Positions 16,749 to 25,377 are shown, numbered from the stretch's first letter. The stretch: DNA of 39,646 bases from Bacteroidales bacterium (GCA_031262295.1 JAISIA010000057.1:1-39646); one strand, 5' to 3'. Translations and numbers: made by a program. The notes: generated from the letters alone by a model not told the origin.

Positions 16749-17159
16749 ATGAAAAAAATCTTTTTTTTACTATTGGTTTCTCTATTTTGCCTTAAAGGCT
16801 TTGCACAAATAGAAAAATTGGATAGCACATACATATATATAGATAAGGATTTGGTTGTTTTGGGAATAAATTCCAATACAACAGATGAACAATTATTGGA
16901 TATTAGAACAAGGTTATTGAAGTATTCAACCATACGTTTCACCGAATTTGACGTTATTAGAGAGCAGACAAATGAAAAAGATAAGAAGGGGAAAATACAA
17001 TTCATATCTATGGAAGTTGATTGTAGGGATGGATATGTAGGAAAAATTTCTCATTCTTTTGAAAAAGGTGATACTTCTACTTGGGGTTTTTATCGCAATT
17101 ATGAGAAAAATTCCTATAAAAGGGCTTTTTATATAGGACAACTCTTAAAAGGGAAATAA
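16749..17159 (+). CDS. Small secreted/periplasmic protein of unknown function
   Basis: The 136-residue protein has a clear signal peptide (MKKIFFLLLVSLFCLKGFAQ, cleavage after about residue 20). I do not recognise the family. The mature part has few hydrophobic stretches, several aromatic residues and one cysteine (EVDCRDGYVG). The start at 16749 is chosen because it begins the signal peptide and follows the promoter by a short leader. A start further upstream would precede the transcript. It lies alone between the glycosyltransferase operon and rpmG. Confidence 0.7.
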   Translation: MKKIFFLLLVSLFCLKGFAQIEKLDSTYIYIDKDLVVLGINSNTTDEQLLDIRTRLLKYSTIRFTEFDVIREQTNEKDKKGKIQFISMEVDCRDGYVGKISHSFEKGDTSTWGFYRNYEKNSYKRAFYIGQLLKGK

Positions 17160-17243
17160 TATATTTATCAATAAAATAAAGGAGATAAAAAAATAATACT
17201 AACATTTTTTTAATAAAAATTAGGCTAATTAAAAAATAGTTTA

Positions 17244-17251
17244 TACTTTTG
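17244..17251 (+). promoter_or_regulatory. -7 box upstream of rpmG
   Basis: TACTTTTG at 17244-17251 matches TAnnTTTG and lies 23 bases before the rpmG start codon. No TTG is found at the right distance, so the -33 part is weak. Confidence 0.5.
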
Positions 17252-17274
17252 CACTCCAAAAATCACAAAGACAA

Positions 17275-17463
17275 ATGGCAAAGAAAACAAAAGATGCAAG
17301 AATACAGGTTATTTTAGAATGTACAGAACATAAGGCATCAGGTATGCCCGGTACATCAAGATATATAACAACAAAATCTAAGAAAAATACACCTGAACGT
17401 TTAGAATTGAAGAAGTACAACCCTATTCTAAAAAGAGTAACAGTACATAAAGAAATTAAATAA
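17275..17463 (+). CDS. rpmG: 50S ribosomal protein L33
   Basis: The 62-residue ribosomal protein contains the L33 signature [37 protein letters not shown], listed here in pieces: ILECTEHK (14-21), [21 protein letters not shown]. Only one cysteine remains, so it is the zinc-free form. It is followed after 20 bases by the DUF4295 gene. In many Bacteroidetes rpmB (L28) precedes rpmG; here it does not. Confidence 0.96.
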   Translation: MAKKTKDARIQVILECTEHKASGMPGTSRYITTKSKKNTPERLELKKYNPILKRVTVHKEIK

Positions 17464-17483
17464 TAAAAATAGGAGAATAAATT

Positions 17484-17639
17484 ATGGCAAAGAAAGTAGT
17501 TGCAACTTTGAAAACAGCGGGTGGAAAGTCATACGCTAAGGTTATACGTATGGATCGTTCTCCTAAAACAGGAGCTTACACTTTCAAAGAAGAAATAGTG
17601 TTATCTGATAATGTAAAGGACGTTCTATCGAAGAAGTAA
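17484..17639 (+). CDS. DUF4295 family protein, 51 residues
   Basis: A short lysine-rich protein starting MAKKVVATLKTAGGKSYAKV and ending in LSKK. It matches the DUF4295 family that follows L33 in Bacteroidetes. The ATG at 17484 sits just after AGGAGAATAAATT. The function is unknown; its conserved place and basic character suggest a ribosome-associated role (inference). It ends 28 bases before a good terminator. Confidence 0.88.
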   Translation: MAKKVVATLKTAGGKSYAKVIRMDRSPKTGAYTFKEEIVLSDNVKDVLSKK

Positions 17640-17667
17640 AATCAGATACAAAACAAAAACATAGTAA

Positions 17668-17708
17668 AAGTTGTCTTGCTCTTAAAAGGAGAAAGGCAGC
17701 TTTTTTTT
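17668..17708 (+). terminator. Terminator of rpmG-DUF4295
   Basis: AAGTTGTCTT (17668-17677) pairs with AAGGCAGCTT (17693-17702) over 10 bp with two G-U pairs. A run of eight T (17701-17708) follows. It separates the ribosomal genes from ftsY. Confidence 0.8.
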
Positions 17709-17783
17709 GTTTAATTTTGCAATATAATTTTAAATAAAATGTTTTAATTATCCTTCATTTATTAACTTTATAATATAGAATCT

Positions 17784-18746
17784 ATGGGTTTATTTTCGTT
17801 TTTAAGCAAAGAGAAAAAAGAAAGCTTAGATAAGGGATTGGAAAAAACAAAAGAGAGTATTTTTTCCAAGCTTTCAAGAGCTGTTATCGGCAAAAGTAAG
17901 GTTGATAGTGAGGTTTTGGATAATTTGGAACAAATATTGGTGGAATCCGATGTAGGAGTTTCTACCACCCTTCGCATAATTGAGAATATTGAAAAGCGAG
18001 TTGCAAAGGACAAATATCTTGACACTGCTGAATTAAATCAAATATTAAAGGAAGAAATCATAGATCTCTTGAAAGTTAATGAGCAAGATGAAAGAGAGGG
18101 TTTTGATTTTGAAATAAAAAATAAGCCATACGTCATAATGGTTGTTGGTGTTAATGGCGTAGGAAAAACAACGACTATCGGAAAACTTGCTTACCAATTC
18201 ACAAAAGCAGGAAAAAAAGTTATATTAGGTGCAGCTGACACTTTTAGAGCAGCGGCTGTGGATCAGCTAACGATATGGGCAGAACGTACAAATGTGGATA
18301 TAGTTTCACAAGGTATGAATGCCGATCCTGCATCTGTTGCTTTTGACACCATAAAATCAGCCATTGCAAAAAATATAGACGTTGTTATAATTGACACAGC
18401 TGGAAGATTGCACAACAAAGTTGGACTTATGAATGAGCTTTCAAAGATTAGAAACGTCATGCAAAAGGTTGCCTCTTGGGCACCCGATGAAGTACTCCTC
18501 GTTTTAGATGCTTCAACAGGACAAAACGCAATTGAACAAGCAAAACAATTTACTGCGGCAACACAGGTCAATTCAATAGCACTAACAAAGCTGGATGGGT
18601 CGGCAAAAGGTGGCGTTGTGATAGGAATTTCCGATACCTTTAAAATACCAATTCGCTATATAGGCTTAGGAGAAAAGATGGAAGATTTACAAATCTTTGA
18701 TAAGAAGGCATTCGTTGAAAGTCTATTTGAAGAAAAAGAAAAATAA
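17784..18746 (+). CDS. ftsY: Signal recognition particle receptor FtsY
   Basis: The 320-residue SRP-family GTPase receives ribosome-nascent-chain-SRP complexes at the inner membrane. The four-helix N domain (about 1-110) precedes the G domain with GVNGVGKTT (122-130), DTFRAAAVDQL, DTAGRLHN and LTKLDGSAKGG. The closing GLGEKMEDLQIF is also typical. There is no long acidic A domain, which is usual for Bacteroidetes. A TAATTTTG at 17712-17719 could be its -7 box. The next gene starts 15 bases after its stop codon. Confidence 0.97.
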   Translation: MGLFSFLSKEKKESLDKGLEKTKESIFSKLSRAVIGKSKVDSEVLDNLEQILVESDVGVSTTLRIIENIEKRVAKDKYLDTAELNQILKEEIIDLLKVNEQDEREGFDFEIKNKPYVIMVVGVNGVGKTTTIGKLAYQFTKAGKKVILGAADTFRAAAVDQLTIWAERTNVDIVSQGMNADPASVAFDTIKSAIAKNIDVVIIDTAGRLHNKVGLMNELSKIRNVMQKVASWAPDEVLLVLDASTGQNAIEQAKQFTAATQVNSIALTKLDGSAKGGVVIGISDTFKIPIRYIGLGEKMEDLQIFDKKAFVESLFEEKEK

Positions 18747-18761
18747 TAAATACATAATTAT

Positions 18762-19481
18762 ATGAATAAGCTAAAAAATTTTATATTACTTGCTCTACTA
18801 TTAGCAACAATTAGTGTGAATGCACAAAATGATAGCATTAATAAATGTGATGAAAAGATAAATCATCACAATTTTTCAATGTTCTTAGGTTATGGTTTGC
18901 GTTTGTCCTCTTCGCCAAGCGACATAATTGACAATAATGCCCAGAATGAAGAACATTTTAAGACAATACGTCATGGTATCCAAATAAATTTTGCATACGA
19001 ATATATGCTAAAACCTTTCTTAGGTTTGGGATTTAAAGCCTCAGCATTTAATTCTTATGATGGCTTCTTCCATAAAGGAATAACAGGAGATAGTGTAGAA
19101 TATAAGGATGACACTTATATTTTCTATGTTGGTCCTTCAATAAAATATGTTTTGCCAAAAATAAATGATAAGTTGGATTTATATATTAGAGGAACGCTTG
19201 GCTATCTTTCTTTTAGGGATTCTCAACAAAGAGCAACAGCGGCTCCTTCCACAGGAAAATTAACTGCAACAAATGCAACCTACACAGCAAAAACTTTGGG
19301 TTACGGATTAGATTGTGGAATTGATTATTCAATTAATGACTATCTTTCATTAGGATTTAACTTTGCCTTCTTAGGAGGAGAGGTTTCCAATTTTAAGTTT
19401 GGAGAAGATAAACTTAAAGCTAAGGAAAGTGAAAACCTAAGTAGGTTAAACTTTTCTTTGGGTGTAGTAATAAAACTCTAA
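18762..19481 (+). CDS. Outer-membrane beta-barrel protein
   Basis: The 239-residue protein has a signal peptide (MNKLKNFILLALLLATISVNAQ, about 1-22). The mature part has alternating polar/hydrophobic strands, aromatic residues at strand ends and a terminal strand LNFSLGVVIKL, all typical of small OmpA/OmpW-like barrels. It probably forms an 8-strand barrel in the outer membrane; the cargo or role is unknown. It follows ftsY after 15 bases and may be co-transcribed with it. Confidence 0.75.
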   Translation: MNKLKNFILLALLLATISVNAQNDSINKCDEKINHHNFSMFLGYGLRLSSSPSDIIDNNAQNEEHFKTIRHGIQINFAYEYMLKPFLGLGFKASAFNSYDGFFHKGITGDSVEYKDDTYIFYVGPSIKYVLPKINDKLDLYIRGTLGYLSFRDSQQRATAAPSTGKLTATNATYTAKTLGYGLDCGIDYSINDYLSLGFNFAFLGGEVSNFKFGEDKLKAKESENLSRLNFSLGVVIKL

Positions 19482-19549
19482 ATTAATACCTATATAATTA
19501 TCAAATAATAATTCTAAACTAACATTTAAAGAATAATACTTTTAAGAAA

Positions 19550-20848
19550 ATGGCACTAACAATTAATATTATTTCTTTGGGATGTTCAAAAAATACTGTT
19601 GATTCCGAATTTATAGCAGGAGGTTTAGCAAATAAAGGATACGATGTTGGCTTTGATTTAAACAAGAAATACATTGATATAACAATAATAAACACCTGCG
19701 GGTTTATACATGATGCAAAACAGGAGTCAATCAACACCATACTATTGCAATGTGCATTAAAGAAAAGTAATAAAGTAGGAAGGGTTATTGTTTGTGGATG
19801 TCTTTCTCAAAGATATGAAAAGGAACTACAAGAAGAACTACCTTTGGTAGATGCTTTCTTTGGAGTTGGACAATATGATAGTCTTTTAGCATATCTTGAA
19901 AGAGAGAATGAAGAACAACTATACAATAAAACACGTCTTTTAAGCACTCCAAAACATTATGCCTATTTAAAAATAGCAGAAGGATGCAATAGAAATTGTT
20001 CCTATTGTGCTATTCCAATAATTAGAGGTAAGAATATTTCTCGTAGAATTGAAGATATAATTGAAGAGGCAAATAAATTGGTAGAAGAAGGTGTTAAAGA
20101 AATAATATTAGTTGCACAAGATACTACCTATTATGGAGTAGATCTATATGGGAAAAGAAGACTCTACGACCTATTAAAAGAACTTGTAAAAATAGATAAA
20201 CTAAAATGGATAAGGATTCAATATGCCTATCCGCAGGCTTTTCCTTTGGAGGTTTTGGATTTAATGCAAAAGGAAGAGAAAATATGTAAATACATTGACA
20301 TTCCTTTACAACATATTAGCAATAGTGTGCTTGATAGTATGAAAAGGCATATCACATCCACTGAAACAGAAAACCTAATTAAACAAATAAGAGAAAAAGT
20401 TGCTCAAATTTCAATTCGTACAACCTTTATTGTGGGCTATCCCAATGAAACAAAAGAAGATTTTTCCCTTTTAAAAGAATTTGTCAAAAAAAGCCGCTTT
20501 GAAAGAATGGGTTGCTTTACCTATTCTCCCGAAGAGGGAACTAAGGCTTTTCTATTAGAAGATAATGTTTCAGAGGAAGAAAAACAGGAAAGAATGGATG
20601 AATTGTTGGATATTCAACAAGAGATTTCCTTAGAACTAAACCAAGAAAAAATAGGAAAAGTTTTTGAAGTTATAATTGATAGAAAAGATTTGGATTTCTT
20701 TGTTGGAAGAACACAATACGATTCTCCCGAAGTGGATAATGAGGTTCTAATTTCTGATAAATATTCTTTGGAAGTAGGAGAGTTTTATAATATAAAAATT
20801 GTTGATGCTGTTGAATTTGATCTTATAGGAGAGGTAATTTATGAGTAA
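19550..20848 (+). CDS. rimO: Ribosomal protein S12 methylthiotransferase RimO
   Basis: The 432-residue radical-SAM enzyme adds a methylthio group to the conserved aspartate of ribosomal protein S12. The N-terminal UPF0004 domain binds one [4Fe-4S] cluster through Cys12, Cys50 and Cys84. The radical-SAM cluster motif is C146-x3-C150-x2-C153 (GCNRNCSYCAIP). A C-terminal TRAM-like RNA-binding domain follows from about 365. The start MALTINIISLGCSKNTVDSE is the usual RimO N-terminus and separates it from MiaB. It overlaps the following TPR gene by 8 bases. Confidence 0.95.
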   Translation: MALTINIISLGCSKNTVDSEFIAGGLANKGYDVGFDLNKKYIDITIINTCGFIHDAKQESINTILLQCALKKSNKVGRVIVCGCLSQRYEKELQEELPLVDAFFGVGQYDSLLAYLERENEEQLYNKTRLLSTPKHYAYLKIAEGCNRNCSYCAIPIIRGKNISRRIEDIIEEANKLVEEGVKEIILVAQDTTYYGVDLYGKRRLYDLLKELVKIDKLKWIRIQYAYPQAFPLEVLDLMQKEEKICKYIDIPLQHISNSVLDSMKRHITSTETENLIKQIREKVAQISIRTTFIVGYPNETKEDFSLLKEFVKKSRFERMGCFTYSPEEGTKAFLLEDNVSEEEKQERMDELLDIQQEISLELNQEKIGKVFEVIIDRKDLDFFVGRTQYDSPEVDNEVLISDKYSLEVGEFYNIKIVDAVEFDLIGEVIYE

Positions 20849-21128
20849 AACATTTGAAGAAAAATATAAAGAAATAAGACTCCTAATTGATAAGGAACTT
20901 ATTGGTGAGGCAAAAGAAGAATTGGATAAGATAATTCAAGAAGATAATTTGCAAGAAATGGCATATTATCTTAAAGGAAACCTTTATAAAAAAGAGCAAA
21001 ATTGGAAAGATGCAATTAATAACTACACTAAGGCAATTGAAATAAATCCTTCCTCTGTTGCTAAACAAGCAAGGGATATGTGTATTGAAATTCTCAAATT
21101 CTACAATACTGATATGTATAATCATTAG
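20841..21128 (+). CDS. Small TPR-repeat protein
   Basis: The 95-residue protein contains one to two tetratricopeptide repeats: AYYLKGNLYKKEQNWKDAINNYTKAIEINPSS (about 41-72) fits the 34-residue pattern with G, Y, A and P in place. No signal peptide is seen. Its ATG lies inside the last codons of rimO, so translation is coupled. It is likely a protein-interaction module; the partner is unknown. Confidence 0.8.
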   Translation: MSKTFEEKYKEIRLLIDKELIGEAKEELDKIIQEDNLQEMAYYLKGNLYKKEQNWKDAINNYTKAIEINPSSVAKQARDMCIEILKFYNTDMYNH

Positions 21129-21161
21129 TAGGAAAATAAAAACAAAAATAAAGACCACAAT

Positions 21162-21953
21162 ATGTCATTTACACTATTGATAATTCTTTTTCTTAGCGGC
21201 ATAATTGTAGGCTTTATTAATACCCTTTCAGCAGGAGGAACAACCCTTTCAATTGCTCTTTTTCTTGCACTTGGTCTTCCAATAGAAAGTGTTAATTCAA
21301 CAAATAGGATAGGGGTATTAATTCAAAGCTTTTCTGCATCTTTAATGATGAGGAAAAAACACTTGATAAATTATAATAAAATTCTCCTTCTTACACTTCC
21401 AACAATTTTTGGAGCAATTTTTGGAGCAATTTTGGCTTCATATATCACAAGCTCTTTGTTCTCCCTACTCTTTGCAGGAGTTTTGCTTCTTACTTTGGTT
21501 TTTATGTTTATAAATCCCAAAACCCTATATAAAGAAGATGAAGAAAAGACAAAAAAGAAATATACCCTTATTCATTATCTTGTATTCTTTTTTATTGGAA
21601 TTTATGGGGGATTTATTCAAGTTGGAACGGGCTATTTCCTAATTGCAGCAGGAACTCTTCTTTTGGGCTATGATTTAATTCAAACCAACGCCATAAAGGT
21701 GACAATAATGTTTTTCTATACCTTAGTTGCAATGGTTGTTTTCTTTTTTGAAGGAAATATAAATTGGACCTTTGGACTTTTACATGCAGCAGGGGGAGCC
21801 CTTGGAGCTTATTTGGCAACACTCTTTGCAATAAAAAAAGGAGCTAAATTTATTCGCTGGCTTATCATATTTGTAATAATTGTCACAGCGTTGAACCTTT
21901 TGGGCATAATTAATTTGAAAGAAATAATGTCCAACTTCGTAAAAGTTTTATAA
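21162..21953 (+). CDS. TSUP (TauE/SafE) family membrane permease
   Basis: The 263-residue integral membrane protein has about 7-8 hydrophobic segments in two related halves. Each half has a glycine-rich motif at its start: IIVGFINTLSAGGTTLSIAL (about 14-33) and GIYGGFIQVGTGYFLIAAG (about 143-161). TSUP proteins move sulfite, sulfonates or other small organic anions. The substrate cannot be read from the sequence. It follows the TPR gene after 33 bases. Its stop codon overlaps a -7-like box for the next gene. Confidence 0.88.
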   Translation: MSFTLLIILFLSGIIVGFINTLSAGGTTLSIALFLALGLPIESVNSTNRIGVLIQSFSASLMMRKKHLINYNKILLLTLPTIFGAIFGAILASYITSSLFSLLFAGVLLLTLVFMFINPKTLYKEDEEKTKKKYTLIHYLVFFFIGIYGGFIQVGTGYFLIAAGTLLLGYDLIQTNAIKVTIMFFYTLVAMVVFFFEGNINWTFGLLHAAGGALGAYLATLFAIKKGAKFIRWLIIFVIIVTALNLLGIINLKEIMSNFVKVL

Positions 21954-21958
21954 CTTTG
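21951..21958 (+). promoter_or_regulatory. -7 box upstream of the PepSY-like lipoprotein gene
   Basis: TAACTTTG at 21951-21958 matches TAnnTTTG and overlaps the stop codon of the TSUP gene. The lipoprotein ATG is 46 bases downstream. No convincing TTG -33 box is seen. Confidence 0.45.
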
Positions 21959-22003
21959 CCATCTCTAAAATAAGAAATGTTGAATAACTAAAAATATTTT
22001 GAA

Positions 22004-22450
22004 ATGGAAAAAATAATTTTTTTAATATCATTAGTTGCAATCCTTGTAAGCTGCTCTACAACTAAAAATAGGAATTTGGTAAATGAAAAAGATGTGCCTG
22101 CACGTTACGTAAATGACTTCAAAAAGAATCGTCCTAATGCACAAAAATCTTCATGGGAAAAAGTAGATTCCCTATCCTATAAAGCCATTTTTACAGATAA
22201 TAATAACCAAATGCAAATACTATATTCCAAAACAGGAACACAAACCTCTTGGATAGTGCCTTTGCAATATGTTCCTTCTGCAATTACAGACTATATTACA
22301 AAAAACTACCCTTCTTATAAACTACAAGAAGTTTCAATATCTGATGTGAAAAATAAAAAGGTATATAATGCCGTTATAAAACTAAATAAAAAAGAAGTAA
22401 AAACTTTGGAATTTGACCTAAATGGTGAATTTAAATCCGAAGTAAGATAA
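22004..22450 (+). CDS. Lipoprotein with PepSY-like (DUF2874-type) domain
   Basis: The 148-residue protein has a type II signal peptide. The lipobox LVSC places the lipidated cysteine at residue 17. The remainder resembles the PepSY-like domains of Bacteroidetes: VPARYVNDFKKNRPNAQKSSWEKVD, then ILYSKTGTQTSW and VPSAITDYITKNYPSYKLQEVSI (given as fragments). In this family the pattern is an xxY...W..V repeat. It is presumably on the periplasmic face of a membrane; no ligand is known. A terminator follows at 22508. Confidence 0.78.
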   Translation: MEKIIFLISLVAILVSCSTTKNRNLVNEKDVPARYVNDFKKNRPNAQKSSWEKVDSLSYKAIFTDNNNQMQILYSKTGTQTSWIVPLQYVPSAITDYITKNYPSYKLQEVSISDVKNKKVYNAVIKLNKKEVKTLEFDLNGEFKSEVR

Positions 22451-22507
22451 ATAGTTTTAGATTTACAATAATTTAAAACTAATTTTTTAACATTTTCAAT
22501 TCAAAAA

Positions 22508-22544
22508 AAAACGAAGATTTTTAATTAAGTCTTCGTTTTCCTTT
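22508..22544 (+). terminator. Terminator after the lipoprotein gene
   Basis: AAAACGAAGA (22508-22517) and TCTTCGTTTT (22530-22539) are exact complements, followed by CCTTTT. The arms use the same CGAAGA/TCTTCG sequence as the interspersed 21-bp units, so the terminator may itself derive from that repeat. Confidence 0.65.
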
Positions 22545-22547
22545 TAT

Positions 22548-23030
22548 GTCGGGGCGGCAACCGCCCTTTGTGTTGTCCTTGCGGAAGTCGGGATTTTATA
22601 ATTACATAATTTAATTCAATATAAAAAAGTTGGCAACACTTGTTTTGTCCTAACGGAAGTAAAAAAATACATTTATATATTCATAATTTGACATAAATAA
22701 AACCGCGTTTTAGGAAAATAAATCTTCGTTTTAGTAAATTATTTCTTCGTTTTAGTAAATTATTTCTTCGTTTTAGCAGAATAAAACAGCGTTTTATTTG
22801 AATTTTTCTTCGTTTTTTTCTGGAAAAATAAGGTTTTGAGTTTTTTAATTAAAAATCGGGGAAAATATATTAAAATTTGTTTGGATTATATTGATAATTA
22901 ATAATTTGAAAATATTAAATTCCGTTAGGAAAAACAAAGGTCGGTTGCCGACAAAAATTGAGTGAAATGTTAAAAATTCATCAAATTTTGTGTTTTTTTG
23001 ATGAAAGAAATGTTAAAATTTGGGGAATTT
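22548..23030. repeat. Interspersed repeat region with composite element copy 3
   Basis: In order: a two-hairpin module with the stem GGGCGG-CAA-CCGCCC (22552-22566) and TCCTTGCGGA, a second decayed copy (22629-22660), then 21-bp units (22735-22755 and 22756-22776 identical), AAAACAGCGTTTTATT (22783), and a linker matching copy 1 (TTAAAATTTGTTTGGATTATATTGA near 22870, split as in copy 1). A reverse two-hairpin module lies at 22919-22954, and GAAATGTTAAAA sites at 22964 and 23007 are 43 bp apart, as at 320 and 363. 23031-23115 holds nothing further. Confidence 0.78.
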
Positions 23031-23115
23031 GCGAAAAATATTGTTAATTTTTTTGCAAATTTTAAGTTATTTGGAATTTTAGTAGTGGAATTTATTGCTC
23101 TGCTTTAAGAATCCT

Positions 23116-23877
23116 TTACCAAATCTCTCCTATTGGGAACTTTTTACGGAAGTTTTTAAGGCTTTCTCTATCAATTTGGCAATAGAGAATCTCTTCTTTA
23201 TTATCCTCACATCTAATTATTGTCTCTCCTTTATAGGAAATAATTTGCGAATGTCCTGAATATTTAACCCCTGTTTCATCTTTGCCTATACGATTTACTC
23301 CTGCAACATAAGCCAGATTTTCAATGGCTCTTCCCTTTAAAAGAGTGTCAAAAACATCTATTCTACTCTCTGCCCAAGAAGAAGGGAAAAGTGCAATATC
23401 GTATTCATACTCACCATTACTATAAGTGTTCCTCATCCAGAGAGGAAAACGCAAGTCAAAACAAATAAAAATAGCTATCCTCCATCCTAAATATTCAACA
23501 ATAACCTTCTTTTCTCCCTTTGTTATCTTGTCTTTCTCTTCTGAAAGAATGAAGAGATTTCTCTTATCATAAGAAATATATTCTCCGTTTGGATAAAAAA
23601 AATATGCCCTATTAAAAAATTTTCCCTCCTCCTCTATCAGTATAGTTCCCAAAACTGCAACATTCTTTTTTTGAGAAAGGTTTTTCATCCACAAAAAAGT
23701 CTTCCCATATTCTTTTTCTGATAAAGAGGCATTGGTAGTAAAGCCCGTGGAAAACTCTTCTTGAAGAATAATTAAATTTGTATCTTCTTTAAGTGTGCTT
23801 AATAAACTTTCTAAGTGCGTTAAATTATAAGGAATATCCCCATATTTTGTATCGTTTTGAACAATTGCTATATTCAT
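23116..23877 (-). CDS. Nitrilase-superfamily amidase (omega-amidase-like)
   Basis: The 253-residue carbon-nitrogen hydrolase has the catalytic triad Glu40 (LQEEFSTGF), Lys105 (YDKRNLF) and Cys139 (FICFDLRFPLWMRN). The close match of EFSTGF and CFDLRFP to the YafV/Nit2 group suggests an omega-amidase acting on 2-oxoglutaramate or 2-oxosuccinamate, a metabolite-repair role. The usual Pro before the catalytic Glu is Gln here. It is 53 bases downstream of the leucine-rich-repeat gene and probably in one transcript with ribF. No signal peptide; cytoplasmic. Confidence 0.88.
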   Translation of the reverse strand: MNIAIVQNDTKYGDIPYNLTHLESLLSTLKEDTNLIILQEEFSTGFTTNASLSEKEYGKTFLWMKNLSQKKNVAVLGTILIEEEGKFFNRAYFFYPNGEYISYDKRNLFILSEEKDKITKGEKKVIVEYLGWRIAIFICFDLRFPLWMRNTYSNGEYEYDIALFPSSWAESRIDVFDTLLKGRAIENLAYVAGVNRIGKDETGVKYSGHSQIISYKGETIIRCEDNKEEILYCQIDRESLKNFRKKFPIGEIW

Positions 23878-23930
23878 AGTCTTTATCTTTTTTTATAAAT
23901 TCTTGTTTTATTAAAAATTATTCCTGCCTT

Positions 23931-24455
23931 TTAGTTGCAATTACATGGATATGCCATACGTATTTTGGCATTAGGAAATAGTGCTTTTATACTCTTTTGT
24001 TGCTTTCTATTCATTTGAATTGCCCTCATATCTAAATACAATAGGGTATTCCCCCACAGAGAAAACTCTTTATAGAAACTCTTTATTTTATTATCCCACA
24101 TAATTAATGTGTCAATATTTAATAGACTTAACTCCTTAGGAAGGGTTTCTATGTAGTTGGAAGAAAGATCCAAGTAGTGTAAGTTTTTTAATAGGGATAA
24201 TTCTTTGGGAATTTCTTTTATGTAGTTTTGTTTTATTATTAGTTTTTCAAGACTTTTCATTAATAAAACTTCCTTAGGAACTTCTTTTAACTTCTTTTTT
24301 GATAGGTCTAAAAAAGTTATTGTATCGTAAAAAGGAGAAAGTAAGAGGTTATTTTCTTTGTTTTGATTGTTTGTATTAGGAAATTCGCTCTGTCCCTTTA
24401 AAATAAAAGAAAGAAAGAAGAGAAAAAAGAAAAGGAAAAAAAAGCCTTTATTCAT
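23931..24455 (-). CDS. Secreted leucine-rich-repeat protein
   Basis: The 174-residue protein has an N-terminal hydrophobic signal segment (MNKGFFFLFFFLFFLSFILKGQ), probably cleaved. About four leucine-rich repeats follow (spaced every 23 residues: LDLSKKKLKEVPKEV, LIIKQNYIKEIPKEL, LDLSSNYIETLPKEL, LIMWDNKIKSF). The C-terminus is Cys-poor except CNC. The start at 24455 is preferred over an in-frame ATG at 24479: it begins the signal segment directly and overlaps the ribF stop by 8 bases, a typical coupled start. It is likely exported for protein binding; the partner is unknown. Confidence 0.78.
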   Translation of the reverse strand: MNKGFFFLFFFLFFLSFILKGQSEFPNTNNQNKENNLLLSPFYDTITFLDLSKKKLKEVPKEVLLMKSLEKLIIKQNYIKEIPKELSLLKNLHYLDLSSNYIETLPKELSLLNIDTLIMWDNKIKSFYKEFSLWGNTLLYLDMRAIQMNRKQQKSIKALFPNAKIRMAYPCNCN

Positions 24456-25377
24456 TTTTTGAAAAATATTCTTTTGCAATTAATACATCCTTATTTATTG
24501 CTTGTTTTAATAATTCTAAATTGTCAAACTTCTTTTCCTCTCTAAGAAAATCTTTGAGGCGTAATTTAACCTTTTTGCCATATAGATCAATATTCTTATC
24601 CAATATATGCACCTCTATTCTCTTTTCTGTCTTTTCTAAGGTTGGGCGAATGCCAATACTTGTTACGCTATTGTATTTTTCCTTTCCTTCAACCAATAAT
24701 TCCGAGAAATATACACCTGAAAGGGGTAATAGTTTTTCTGGAAAAACCTCTAAATTTGCCGTTGGCACTCCAAGTTCTCTTCCTATTTTATCTCCACTAA
24801 TAATGGTTGAAGAAAAACTATAGTCTTCTCCAAGAAGTTTATTAGCAAGAGGAATATCCCCTTTAAGTAGGGCATTACGTATCTTAGTTGAAGAAACATC
24901 TATATCATCAACCTTAACGCATAAGGACATTCTTTCAATAATTAGGTCCTTTCTTTTATCCATTATATATTCGCTATCTAAGGAAGAATCTCTATTTCCA
25001 ATTTGATTATCATAACCTAAAAGTATTAGTTTAGGATTATACTTTTGTTGAAGAATAGTTATGAAATCCTCAGCCGATAGTTTTGAAAAGCTCTTATCAA
25101 AATGTATTAGGACAATTCTATCAAATCCTAATGAGGATAGTTTTTCCAATCTTTCCTCTTTTGTTTGTAGGAGTTTAATATCATAATTTGGGTCTAAGAC
25201 TTGCTTTGGGTGATTATCAAAGGTTATGATAAGGGGTTTTGCTTTTAGTTTTTCAGCTTTTTCTTTAAGAGTATTAAGCAAAAGTTGATGTCCTAAATGC
25301 ACGCCATCAAACATTCCTATGGTTATTAAAGGACGAAAGGACAAATGTTGTTTAGAGTTAAAAGATATAATATTCAA
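24448..25377 (-). CDS. ribF: Bifunctional riboflavin kinase / FAD synthetase
   Basis: The 309-residue enzyme converts riboflavin to FMN and then FAD. The N-terminal nucleotidyltransferase domain has the GMFDGVHLGH motif (21-30). The C-terminal flavokinase domain has GRELGVPTANLEV and the conserved GVYF. The length is normal. The promoter is at 25431-25403 with a leader of only about 20 nt, so there is no room for an FMN riboswitch. It heads the transcript ribF-LRR-amidase. FMN is needed by the hydrogenase flavoprotein and FAD by NadB in this window. Confidence 0.95.
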   Translation of the reverse strand: MNIISFNSKQHLSFRPLITIGMFDGVHLGHQLLLNTLKEKAEKLKAKPLIITFDNHPKQVLDPNYDIKLLQTKEERLEKLSSLGFDRIVLIHFDKSFSKLSAEDFITILQQKYNPKLILLGYDNQIGNRDSSLDSEYIMDKRKDLIIERMSLCVKVDDIDVSSTKIRNALLKGDIPLANKLLGEDYSFSSTIISGDKIGRELGVPTANLEVFPEKLLPLSGVYFSELLVEGKEKYNSVTSIGIRPTLEKTEKRIEVHILDKNIDLYGKKVKLRLKDFLREEKKFDNLELLKQAINKDVLIAKEYFSKNE

